A stretch of DNA of 7,648 nt from NCBI GenBank assembly GCA_963643925.1, contig CAVINS010000100.1, forward strand, positions 1 through 7,648, in the 5' to 3' direction. Shown one piece after another: positions 1 through 5,909 of this stretch; within the stretch, counting starts at the first letter, position 1; the number at the start of each line of letters is the position of its first letter. Source of the DNA: Phocaeicola_A sp963643925. GTDB lineage: Bacteria; Bacteroidota; Bacteroidia; Bacteroidales; Bacteroidaceae. The notes under the pieces were generated by a model. The model saw only the letters and a program-made list of their open reading frames with translations. It searched no databases and had not been told where the DNA came from. Made by a program: the position numbers and the translations under genes.

Positions 1-74
1 TACGAAATAATTTGGGCAAACAAGAATATTTGTATGTCCACCAAAACGACAAAAAAGCGGACTTACCGCCATAA
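1..74 (+). CDS. C-terminal tail of an upstream gene (partial, frame uncertain)
   Basis: The first 74 bases are open in the same frame as the macro-domain gene and end at a TAA at 72-74, three bases before its ATG. The 23 encoded residues end in ...DKKADLPP. A second frame is also open, giving a Lys-rich tail that ends at a TGA at 79-81, which would overlap the next start as ATGA. Either way a co-directional gene seems to end here and to be tightly coupled to the macro-domain gene. Too little is visible to assign a function or to settle the frame. Confidence 0.4.
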   Translation, partial: RNNLGKQEYLYVHQNDKKADLPP

Positions 75-77
75 AAA

Positions 78-1117
78 ATGATTGACGAGCGAATATACGA
101 GAAGTTTGGAGTGGTGCAGTATATGCTCGTGCTCCAAGAACTGCACAAGCAGGGTTATGAGAAACTAAGATGGTTCTCTTACTGGTCTCCCAATGGATGT
201 TGCTTACGTTGCCACATTACAACGCAAGACCATATTAGTATGGGACGAGGTGAGATTAAACACTGGGAAGATGGAGGCGTTTGGGACGTATCAACCAGTC
301 AGGCAGATACAAAAATATATGATGTGACTCCCTATGTTGACGATTTCAAGCGCGAAATGTCCGCATTCCTTGACAACTGCAAAGGTCGCGATCCCGAGTA
401 TGTGACATGGTTTAACAAACTTGTAGAAGAAGCCCAAAAAGGTTATATGCCCTCATATGGCGGTGAATGGTGGGATGCACCAACAGGCAGGATAAAGGTA
501 GGCAACAAACTGCATCCATGTCCACCATATACTGAACCAGATTTGGAGGAACAACTGATTATCCAGACCGGTGACATAACCACCATGAAGGTAGATGCCA
601 TCGTGAATGCAGCCAACACCTCATTGCTGGGCGGCGGTGGCGTGGACGGGGCTATCCATCGTGCCGCTGGTCCGGAATTGCTGGCGGAGTGCCGCATGCT
701 GAACGGTTGCAAGACCGGTCAGAGCAAAATGACGGATGCCTACAAACTTCCGTGCAACAGGGTCATCCATACCGTTGGTCCCGTATGGGACGGTGGCAGA
801 AGGAACGAAGACGAACTGTTAGCATCATGTTACCGCACGGCCTTGGACATCGCTGCCGAACACCATCTTACCAGTATTGCATTCCCTTGCATCAGTACAG
901 GAGTGTACCGCTTCCCCCAGGAGCGTGCNNNNNNNNNNNNNNNNNNNNNNNNNNNNNNNNNNNNNNNNNNNNCCAGGAGCGTGCTGCAGAAATCGCTCTC
1001 GGCGTGATAAAAGACTATATACTCACAAGCAAATATAAAGGTCACGTGATTGTTTGCTGCTTCCAAAAGAGGGATGAAGAGATTTACAAAAGGCTTTTGA
1101 AACAGCGTCAAAGATAG
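78..1117 (+). CDS. Macro-domain protein (ADP-ribose hydrolase type) with unknown N-terminal half; interrupted by an artefactual N gap
   Basis: When the duplicated 12 bp around the gap is merged, this is a 327-residue protein. Residues about 158-327 are a macro domain of the MacroD/YmdB class: GDIT at 165-168, NAAN with a GGGGVDGAIH loop at about 177-194, HTVGP at 231-235 and STGVYRFP at 273-280. This class binds ADP-ribose and usually removes ADP-ribose from acidic side chains or deacetylates O-acetyl-ADP-ribose. Residues 1-150 form a separate, Trp/Tyr-rich region (WFSYWSPNG at 32-40, RCHIT at 44-48, GGEWWD at 128-133) that I do not recognise; it may recognise a substrate or partner. The start at 78 follows an in-frame stop at 72-74. 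No Shine-Dalgarno is seen, as is common in Bacteroidetes. The gene sits directly behind another gene and ends 46 bp from the convergent relaxase gene. Whether it belongs to the element or to the host is unclear. Confidence 0.88.
929..972. other. Assembly gap (44 N) flanked by a 12-bp overlap
   Basis: The bases just before the gap (917-928) and just after it (973-984) are the same 12-mer, CCAGGAGCGTGC. Deleting one copy plus the N run removes 56 bases. That returns the downstream frame to the upstream one and gives the normal macro-domain continuation FPQERAAEIAL. The gap is therefore most simply two contig ends that overlap, not missing sequence. Confidence 0.85.
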
Positions 1118-1135
1118 TCATTGAGTCGGGTGGAC

Positions 1136-1171
1136 ATTACTCATATTACCCACCTTACCCATATTACCTTC
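1136..1171. repeat. Degenerate 9-bp tandem repeat, consensus ATTACCCAT
   Basis: Four contiguous 9-mers are seen: ATTACTCAT, ATTACCCAC, CTTACCCAT and ATTACCTTC. The array fills most of the space between the convergent macro-domain and relaxase genes, and its last unit contains the relaxase stop codon (1164-1166). Related units recur at 3658-3686, 5523-5567 and 5874-5909. Confidence 0.65.
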
Positions 1172-2615
1172 CACGCTTTCTCCGCTGCCCGTTCGGGCGA
1201 ATCATAGCAGCGGACTGGGCGATGCAGCGGCGCCACCAGCGTTCGTCGTCTTCGTCTTTGTCTTTGCCCCAGCCGGAGCCGGGACTGCTGCCGCCACCGC
1301 CGACGGACTCGGCATAGTGGGTGGCTTCCTGGACATAGCGGAGGGCAAGGAGCATGGCGCAGTTGATGACGTGAGTAGAGTTCTCCGTCAATTCGGTGAA
1401 GCCGGAATCGTCGAGGAGAGTTTGTTGGTCGGGTGACAATGTAGGGAGAAGGGGCTTCAAGGACTGCGTCAACATATTATTATAGGTGGTGACGATATTC
1501 TTCTGGATTTCGGCTGCCTGCCGGTCCATATCGTCGCCCAACAACTCGTTCATGTGCGAGTGCTGGCGTTTCATCTCGTCCAACTTTGCTTTGGCTTCCG
1601 ACAAGGTAGTGTTGGCATCATCAAGCATCTGGTATCGTTGGGCGAGTTTCTCGTCGATGCCCTCCAACTCTTTACGGAGTTGAGCCATGCGCTGGGCAAG
1701 TTCTGCGCTGTCGACACCTTCCTGACCAAACTGCCGGGCAATGGAGTCAATCTGTTCCTGCACTTGTTCTTTGCGAGCCTGCAGGTTGGCTATCATCGTA
1801 CTGATTCCCTTGAGTTTGATTTCGGCACGATGAATCTGCTGGAGCAATCCCTGACGGGTCGTCTCCAAGTCGCACACCTCGTTGACAAGCCTTTGCTTGT
1901 ATTCTTCCGTTGAACGGTGCTTCGCCTTAGTCTGTTCCTTGCTGTCGCCACGTTCCAATCCCCATTTCTTACCGACCTCCTCGGCAAAGGCATTGTGCAG
2001 CGCCGTCATGTTGGCACTTTCTTCCTGCAAGGTCTTTCCGAAGACGTTTTTCCATGATATTTTGTTGTTCTCACCAACCGGCACCACAGAGCAATGGACG
2101 TGCATGTTCTTCTCGTCGAGATGAACATAGAAGCCGATGATGTTGTCTTCGCCGAAGCGTTTGGCCACAAAGTTATAGACATCCTGCGCCCAGCGTTCCG
2201 CATCCTTGCTCCTTACAAGATGGGAGTTGTCGGCGCCTTTGGTGAAGTCGACAACTTGGTCGCCGAAGGCAATCTCCTGCATCCGTTCACGGTTGCCACC
2301 AAAGATGAACTTCGCCAAGATGCGGGGCTTCCGCTTCGAGTCAGCTCTGGAGTTCGGCATACTGATGCCGCGTGAAGCCAGCGACTCCTCTAACTTCTCT
2401 GCGATGGTCTTTGACGTGTCGATGGGCTGCACCTTGCCACCTTTAGTGACTTCAAAGTTCAGATGCGAGCGCGTCCGGTCGTAGTTGGCAAGACTGTCGT
2501 TCGCCTTCTTCTCCCAATGTTCGTTGCTCCAGTTGCGCTGCTGTTCGTTGCTCTCCATGCGGCTCGTCACTTTCGTCTCGGAGCGCATGTCCATAACCTG
2601 TTTTCTTCCTGCCAT
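1164..2615 (-). CDS. MobV/Pre-type relaxase (mobilization protein)
   Basis: This 483-residue protein should nick the transfer origin and lead the single strand during mobilization. The MobV (Pre/Mob, HUH) signature is clear: RSHLNFEV at 49-56 matches family motif II, and HLDEKNMHVH at 165-174 supplies the metal-binding histidines H165, H172 and H174. About residues 235-375 are a long charged coiled coil, as is usual in the C-terminal half of this family. The tail (434-483) has a Gly/Ser linker followed by a Trp/Arg-rich basic end. The catalytic histidine near residue 22 of MobM from pMV158 has no obvious counterpart here; the matching stretch reads ESNEQQRN. The start at 2615 gives a full N-terminal region; a Met at residue 8 is an alternative. 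It is the last gene of the leftward array, and the spacer upstream (2616-2859) is rich in dyads, as expected for its oriT. Confidence 0.9.
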   Translation of the reverse strand: MAGRKQVMDMRSETKVTSRMESNEQQRNWSNEHWEKKANDSLANYDRTRSHLNFEVTKGGKVQPIDTSKTIAEKLEESLASRGISMPNSRADSKRKPRILAKFIFGGNRERMQEIAFGDQVVDFTKGADNSHLVRSKDAERWAQDVYNFVAKRFGEDNIIGFYVHLDEKNMHVHCSVVPVGENNKISWKNVFGKTLQEESANMTALHNAFAEEVGKKWGLERGDSKEQTKAKHRSTEEYKQRLVNEVCDLETTRQGLLQQIHRAEIKLKGISTMIANLQARKEQVQEQIDSIARQFGQEGVDSAELAQRMAQLRKELEGIDEKLAQRYQMLDDANTTLSEAKAKLDEMKRQHSHMNELLGDDMDRQAAEIQKNIVTTYNNMLTQSLKPLLPTLSPDQQTLLDDSGFTELTENSTHVINCAMLLALRYVQEATHYAESVGGGGSSPGSGWGKDKDEDDERWWRRCIAQSAAMIRPNGQRRKRGR

Positions 2616-2653
2616 AACTTTTCGAATGAGTGTTGTTGCTAATGATTCTGACC

Positions 2654-2797
2654 GAGCTTGCTCCCCGAAGGAACTCCCACGGAGGGTCAGCCTAATGCTT
2701 TAATGGAAGTTAAAGCTAATTAGGCTTAGCTCTTTTGAAAAAGAGTGGGCTAACCCCGTTTTGGAGTCCCTCGTGTTGATTCCGGAGGAGCAAGCTC
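2654..2797. other. Candidate oriT: nested inverted repeats upstream of the relaxase
   Basis: The 244-bp spacer before the relaxase gene holds three dyads. An outer pair, GAGCTTGCTCC (2654-2664) and GGAGCAAGCTC (2787-2797), is a perfect 11-bp inverted repeat, and each arm is itself nearly palindromic. Inside, GCCTAATGCTTTAA (2690-2703) pairs with TTAAAGC-ta-ATTAGGC (2710-2725) around a 6-nt loop. Next to it CTCTTT (2730-2735) pairs with AAAGAG (2740-2745), flanked by TTAG/CTAA. MobV origins usually lie just upstream of the relaxase gene and carry such dyads. A short TAAGTGTG stretch at 2828-2835 loosely resembles the pMV158 nick region (TAGTGTG/TTA), but the match is weak. An attenuator or terminator role for part of this region is possible. 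Confidence 0.5.
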
Positions 2798-2859
2798 TTC
2801 TGCCTGACTTTTGCGAAATCGCCAGCATAAGTGTGACGATTGAAGGGAACAAAAGATGT

Positions 2860-3207
2860 TCATAAGACGAGATGTTTGTAGGAGTGGGTACCCAGCGTAA
2901 GCACAAGACTGTGGCCTTGTCGCTTCGCGGAGATGACAGACAGGTCAACCAGTTCGTCGAGGAAGATCTGCACCGTATCACGCGACCAGTTCCATTCCTC
3001 TGCCAAGCGGGTGCAGTTGGTAGTGTAGTCTCTGCGACCAACCAGGCGATCCATATCGTCGTAGATGGAGATGCCGACCTTGATGTGTTCCATCAACCAA
3101 ATGAAAGCATCGTAACGGGAGTGACGCTGCCGGCCTCTGGTCTTGAGACATTCGAGCAAGTCGCCGCCGATGGCCAACCATGTGACGGTCTTTTCGTTGT
3201 TTGCCAT
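2860..3207 (-). CDS. Winged-helix DNA-binding protein (replisome-organiser-like fold)
   Basis: This protein has 115 residues if started at ATG 3207, only two bases after the upstream gene's stop. A longer start at 3255 would overlap that gene by 46 bases and is less likely. Residues 28-41 (RHSRYDAFIWLMEH) and 66-105 (TRLAEEWNWSRDTVQIFLDEL, then a beta-wing) have the layout of the winged-helix N-terminal domains of phage replisome organisers and related regulators: an SRYxAF helix, then LAxxWxWSxxTVxxFLxxL. It should bind DNA. Its place directly before the dyad-rich spacer and relaxase suggests a relaxosome accessory protein or a repressor of the relaxase gene; replication initiation is a weaker alternative because no ATPase or catalytic domain is present. 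The function is inferred from fold and context only. Confidence 0.72.
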   Translation of the reverse strand: MANNEKTVTWLAIGGDLLECLKTRGRQRHSRYDAFIWLMEHIKVGISIYDDMDRLVGRRDYTTNCTRLAEEWNWSRDTVQIFLDELVDLSVISAKRQGHSLVLTLGTHSYKHLVL

Positions 3208-3209
3208 AA

Positions 3210-3641
3210 TCAACAGTTTTTGATGTGACGTGCCTTTTGCTTGGAGGGGAAGCAACAGGCAAATTCAAGAATGAAGGCGAGGCTGATGCTGACGCTGAGC
3301 ATCTCCGGAACGAAGGCGAGAGCAATGGCAAGAACAGCCAAGGCAATAGCCAACTTGCCCGACCGCCGGATGATTTCAAGCACCCGGACGGAATACTTGG
3401 TAGCAAGCGAAGCGAATGCTATCAGCGACGAGATGATGACACCTTGATGAGTGGGGAACACAGCAAAGTAGGCTATGTGGAACAGCAACAGCGCAAGGCA
3501 CATGAGCATGGCAACAAAGCGTCGGCACTTGCCGGAAAACGCCATCATGACCCACACGGGACGGAAACGCCGGTTGCGGTAAAGCCATTGCGGAAAGACG
3601 AAAAGCATGGCTGTGAATGCGAGGAAAATAAAGATTTTCAT
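3210..3641 (-). CDS. Small multi-pass membrane protein, unknown function
   Basis: This 143-residue protein is strongly hydrophobic. Likely membrane segments lie at about residues 2-21, 40-62, 66-83 and 97-130 (the last long enough for two). They are separated by short basic loops (RNRRFRP at 22-28, KCRR at 38-41, RVLEIIRRSGK at about 85-95), and a basic tail ends in KQKARHIKNC. The positive loops suggest both strongly basic regions face the cytoplasm. No catalytic motif is seen and I do not recognise the family. It is followed after two bases by the winged-helix gene, and 55 bp containing a small hairpin separate it from the gene before, so it appears to be part of the leftward operon. Hydrophobic proteins in such positions can be entry-exclusion, mobilization accessory or toxin proteins, but nothing here decides between these. 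Confidence 0.75.
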   Translation of the reverse strand: MKIFIFLAFTAMLFVFPQWLYRNRRFRPVWVMMAFSGKCRRFVAMLMCLALLLFHIAYFAVFPTHQGVIISSLIAFASLATKYSVRVLEIIRRSGKLAIALAVLAIALAFVPEMLSVSISLAFILEFACCFPSKQKARHIKNC

Positions 3642-3657
3642 ATACGATGATTGGTTA

Positions 3658-3686
3658 ATGGTAATATGGGTAATGCCGTATTACCC
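3658..3686. repeat. 9-bp repeat copy forming an intercistronic hairpin
   Basis: ATGGTAAT (3658-3665) and ATGGGTAAT (3666-3674) are units of the same 9-bp repeat found at 1136-1171 in the opposite orientation; 14 bases (GGTAATATGGGTAA) are identical to the reverse complement of 1155-1168. GGGTAAT (3668-3674) then pairs perfectly with ATTACCC (3680-3686) around a 5-nt loop. It lies 17 bp upstream of the 143-residue membrane protein's start and has no U-tract on the - strand, so it may tune expression or mRNA stability rather than end transcription. Confidence 0.55.
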
Positions 3687-3696
3687 GTGAATATTT

Positions 3697-4083
3697 CTAC
3701 TTGTCGTCACCCATATAAAGATAGTATGACGGACTGGCTATTTTCAACTTGAGGGATTTGAAGGAAGCCCTACGGATGAGTTGGTCGACATCATCGGGCG
3801 TGGGGGCGCAGTTGGCGATGCGTTCTGCATAACTCTTGTCGCGCCGGCAGATCTTCTTGATGATGTTGTCCATGTCGAGCTCGTAGATGTTCCACACCGT
3901 TTTGCTGACGTGCGACTTGACCTTGCCTTGATACGATATGCGCAGCACATAGCAAGATGACTTGATGAGCCGCGTGCCGTCCTGCAGCATGTATTCATAC
4001 TTACTGCAGGGCACGATGGCGCGGTAGTCCTTGCTATGGCTGTTGATGATGTCGGCCAACTTGTAGAGCAACGCTGTCTTCAT
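3697..4083 (-). CDS. Basic 128-residue protein, unknown function
   Basis: I do not recognise this protein. It carries about 23 Lys/Arg against about 14 Asp/Glu, so it is basic overall. Residues 1-75 look like a mixed alpha/beta region (YRAIVP, YEYMLQDGTRLIKSS, SCYVLRISYQGK); 73-107 are helical and charged (DNIIKKICRRDKSYAERIA, then DDVDQLIRRASF); and the end is Tyr-rich (PSYYLYMGDDK). No signal peptide, membrane segment or catalytic motif is evident. Its ATG overlaps the stop of the acidic 151-residue gene as ATGA (4083-4080), so the two are probably translationally coupled and made in similar amounts. Charge complementarity hints that they may bind each other, but this is inference only. Confidence 0.72.
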   Translation of the reverse strand: MKTALLYKLADIINSHSKDYRAIVPCSKYEYMLQDGTRLIKSSCYVLRISYQGKVKSHVSKTVWNIYELDMDNIIKKICRRDKSYAERIANCAPTPDDVDQLIRRASFKSLKLKIASPSYYLYMGDDK

Positions 4084-4535
4084 ACCATCTTGCAGAATGT
4101 GGCCAATACTTCCTGGACGGTCATGGCTTCGGTGAAGTCGAAGGCAGGCATGTGAACCTCCAGGTCAGATTCCAGTTCTTCCTCCCAGATGTCGAGCGAG
4201 TCGTAGATGGTGACGGTGATGTCGTCAGCGAAACCATGGTCATCGGTCTGTGCATTGACCTTGTACATGCTCTGACCGGTCTTCGGGTTGGCGAAGAAGC
4301 AGCAGTGCTGGATGTTGGGATTGGTCTTGCTCGTGGCATGGTAGAGCATCAGCATGTCCATATCTTCATCGAGCATGTCCATGACGCAACTGAGAGGAAA
4401 CTTCTCGTCAAAGTCAAAATAGAGGATAGCCGACTCGTCGGTGATGTCCTGGTCGGTACACTTCTTACTGTCAATTAGGCTTGGCAACAGGAGTGGAGCC
4501 AGAGCCATGAATTTCTTTACTTCGTTTACAATCAT
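4080..4535 (-). CDS. Acidic 151-residue protein, unknown function
   Basis: I do not recognise this protein. By my count it has about 29 Asp/Glu, about 9 Lys and no Arg, which is strikingly acidic. After a short hydrophobic patch (ALAPLLLPSLI at 11-21) it shows FDFDEK (40-45), an acidic helix VMDMLDEDMDMLMLY (51-65), a Cys/Phe turn (HCCFFANP at 77-84) and a second acidic segment DSLDIWEEELESDLEV (112-127). It starts 11 bp after the 367-residue gene ends, behind a purine-rich stretch (AAAGAAAG), and its stop overlaps the next start as ATGA. Acidic small proteins on mobile elements include DNA mimics that block restriction, but the size and motifs here do not identify it as ArdA or a similar known protein. 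Confidence 0.75.
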   Translation of the reverse strand: MIVNEVKKFMALAPLLLPSLIDSKKCTDQDITDESAILYFDFDEKFPLSCVMDMLDEDMDMLMLYHATSKTNPNIQHCCFFANPKTGQSMYKVNAQTDDHGFADDITVTIYDSLDIWEEELESDLEVHMPAFDFTEAMTVQEVLATFCKMV

Positions 4536-4546
4536 AACTTTCTTTA

Positions 4547-5650
4547 TTAAAGGGATAAAACATAAATCTTCAGGAGTTGCTGCGGAAGCAGGTAGTTAAG
4601 CTCACGCAGGTTGATGTCGAAGGTGCTGGCAAACTTCCTCGACTTCGGCAGTTGCGTGATGATGTAGTTGAAATTGCGGCGTTCCTGCTCGGTCATCATG
4701 GCGAGCGAGAACTGGTCGATGCTGATGAAGGGTTGGATGATCATCCAAACGTAGGCATTGCCCTGCGCCTTGTTCTTCATCTGCAGTCGGTTGATATTGT
4801 CGACACATTCGGCTGAGTTCTGAAGTAACCGGCGCACGGTGCGCATCGACATGTAGACGATGACATCACGCGGCGGTATCTTGCCGGCACGTGACGAGAG
4901 GAAGATGTTGCGACAGATGGACTCCGTGTCTTTGGTGATGTCCACCAATGGCTCGTTGTCCATCTCATAAAGGTGCGAGAGGAAGGAGCGGAAAAGGAAG
5001 TCTTCCTGTTTGATAAACTGGAGGAGTTCCTGGGTGTTGTGGATTCCCTGCTTCTTGGTCTCGGCCAGGAAGTAGCGGTAACGCTTCAGGATGGACTGCT
5101 TGTCGGAAACGCTGATGCCGTTTTCGTCCAACGACCGGAAGAACGGTTCGGCTGCATGCACGGCATCCATGAGCTCCTTGTCTTCTTTGTAGGGACAGGT
5201 CTTTTCCTTGATGTCGAGGATGTCGGCATAGCCATAGCGCCATGTCTCGGCCAGACGCATCATCTCGCTGCGGATGGAGTCATGGATGGCGAAGTAGGTG
5301 CCGGCTTCGTTGTGGTAGATGGTGAAGACGGAGTCCTTTGCCAAGAACTTCTGCACGGTGTCGTTCACCTCTTTCCATTTGCCCAGCAAACTGCCGAAGT
5401 CTTTGGTATTGGACCGTTCGGTCATCTGCACCTCGTGCAGGTACTGGCGATACGTGTTCAGCGCATCGGCCTTGGTCTTGAAGGCATATTCACCATTGTC
5501 CAATGAAGGCGACCACACCCATACCGTCAATATGAGTAATACGAAGAATAGCAGTAATACGGGTAAGACGATATTACTGTATTTCCATTTTAAGCAGTTC
5601 TCCCACTTGGTTTTCAACACGTTTCGAATCAAATCTAATTTAAGTGCCAT
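4547..5650 (-). CDS. Single-pass membrane protein with large soluble domain, unknown function
   Basis: This 367-residue protein has a basic N-terminus (Lys/Arg at 4, 9, 13, 15, 21, 23) and one strong membrane segment at about 26-46, with no evident signal-peptidase site. About 320 residues then follow that should lie outside the inner membrane under the positive-inside rule. The soluble part is rich in charged helices, has a single Cys pair region (CPY at about 152, C near 246) and shows no enzyme motif I can name. It is the first gene of the leftward array, and the 223 bp upstream hold promoter and operator candidates shared with the divergent resolvase-like gene. Its membrane-segment codons are built from near-repeats of a 9-bp unit (5523-5567). 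Topologically it could be a transfer or surface accessory protein; no function is assigned. Confidence 0.78.
   Translation of the reverse strand: MALKLDLIRNVLKTKWENCLKWKYSNIVLPVLLLFFVLLILTVWVWSPSLDNGEYAFKTKADALNTYRQYLHEVQMTERSNTKDFGSLLGKWKEVNDTVQKFLAKDSVFTIYHNEAGTYFAIHDSIRSEMMRLAETWRYGYADILDIKEKTCPYKEDKELMDAVHAAEPFFRSLDENGISVSDKQSILKRYRYFLAETKKQGIHNTQELLQFIKQEDFLFRSFLSHLYEMDNEPLVDITKDTESICRNIFLSSRAGKIPPRDVIVYMSMRTVRRLLQNSAECVDNINRLQMKNKAQGNAYVWMIIQPFISIDQFSLAMMTEQERRNFNYIITQLPKSRKFASTFDINLRELNYLLPQQLLKIYVLSL
5523..5567 (-). repeat. Period-9 repeat inside the membrane-segment codons
   Basis: Read on the - strand, five successive 9-mers are CTTACCCGT, ATTACTGCT, ATTCTTCGT, ATTACTCAT and ATTGACGGT, close to the ATTACCCAT repeat seen in intergenic DNA. 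They encode the hydrophobic helix (VLLLFFVLLILTV). Hydrophobic codon choice could cause part of this resemblance. Confidence 0.4.
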
Positions 5651-5680
5651 GATTAGTCTGTTTTTGTTTCAATTCTTCCA

Positions 5681-5688
5681 CAAAAATA
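5681..5688 (-). promoter_or_regulatory. Candidate -7 box for the leftward operon
   Basis: On the - strand the sequence is TATTTTTG, matching the Bacteroides TAnnTTTG box, about 30 bp upstream of the 367-residue gene's ATG. The nearest TTTG upstream (5701-5704) is only 12 bp away, shorter than the usual spacing, so the -33 element is not convincing. Confidence 0.4.
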
Positions 5689-5733
5689 CATTTATTATCC
5701 CAAAGTCTGATACATAATGCTCAATATCTTGTG

Positions 5734-5766
5734 TTTTGGTTCTATATAAAACCAAAATAGAACCAA
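5734..5766. promoter_or_regulatory. Overlapping dyads, candidate operator
   Basis: TTGGTTCTAT (5736-5745) and ATAGAACCAA (5757-5766) form a perfect 10-bp inverted repeat with an 11-bp spacer. TTTTGGTT (5734-5741) and AACCAAAA (5750-5757) form a second 8-bp dyad nested in it. The three TTGGTT-type half-sites in 33 bp, midway between divergent genes, look like a binding site for a dimeric regulator. The resolvase-like HTH protein next door is the obvious candidate. Confidence 0.5.
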
Positions 5767-5772
5767 TATGGT

Positions 5773-5811
5773 GGAATATTCCGTGTTTTGCCTTAAAAAT
5801 ACGCAAAAGGC
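5773..5811. repeat. Palindrome GGAATATTCC and adjacent small dyad
   Basis: GGAATATTCC (5773-5782) is a perfect 10-bp palindrome. TTTTGC (5786-5791) pairs with GCAAAA (5803-5808), and GCCTT (5790-5794) alternatively pairs with AAGGC (5807-5811). Together with the dyads at 5734-5766 they make a dense block of symmetric sites in the divergent region. Confidence 0.4.
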
Positions 5812-5845
5812 TTATAATTAGGGGTGTTTAATGGCGTATATTTAG

Positions 5846-5853
5846 TACCTTTG
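5846..5853 (+). promoter_or_regulatory. Bacteroides-type -7 promoter box for the resolvase-like gene
   Basis: TACCTTTG fits TAnnTTTG exactly and ends 20 bp before the ATG at 5874, giving a short leader. No good TTTG -33 box lies at the usual distance; TGTTTA at 5825-5830 is the nearest, with a short 15-bp spacer. A weak or activator-dependent promoter would fit. Confidence 0.6.
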
Positions 5854-5873
5854 CACCCGTATTACTTAATAAT

Positions 5874-5909
5874 ATGGATAATATGAGGAATATAGGATAT
5901 ATAAATAAT
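5874..5909 (+). repeat. Degenerate 9-bp repeats forming the start of the resolvase-like gene
   Basis: ATGGATAAT, ATGAGGAAT, ATAGGATAT and ATAAATAAT are four successive 9-mers near the ATGGGTAAT form of the repeat found elsewhere in the window. Similarity decays along the array, and the third and fourth units share only six of nine bases with the consensus. Confidence 0.4.

Noticed and set aside
1136..1171. Transcription terminator between the convergent genes
   Set aside because: The sequence is a direct 9-bp repeat, not an inverted repeat, and has no T-tract.
1186..1197. GCCCGTTCGGGC mini-dyad near the end of the relaxase gene
   Set aside because: It is short, inside coding sequence, and falls in Arg/Gly-Pro codons where such symmetry is expected by chance.
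2860..3207. Replication initiator
   Set aside because: The winged helix resembles replisome organisers, but at 115 residues there is no initiator catalytic or ATPase domain and no iteron repeats nearby.
2872..3228. A 118-codon + strand frame opposite the winged-helix gene
   Set aside because: It has no recognisable motif, while the opposite strand encodes a clear winged helix with tight operon spacing.
3225..3650. A 141-codon frame on the + strand opposite the 143-residue membrane protein
   Set aside because: The encoded product is highly charged and low in hydrophobics, as expected for the complement of membrane-segment codons; the - strand frame fits the operon spacing and gene overlaps.
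4973..5506. A 177-codon + strand frame opposite the 367-residue gene
   Set aside because: It is Val/Leu/Gly/Asp-rich, typical of an antisense shadow, and lies wholly inside a better supported gene.
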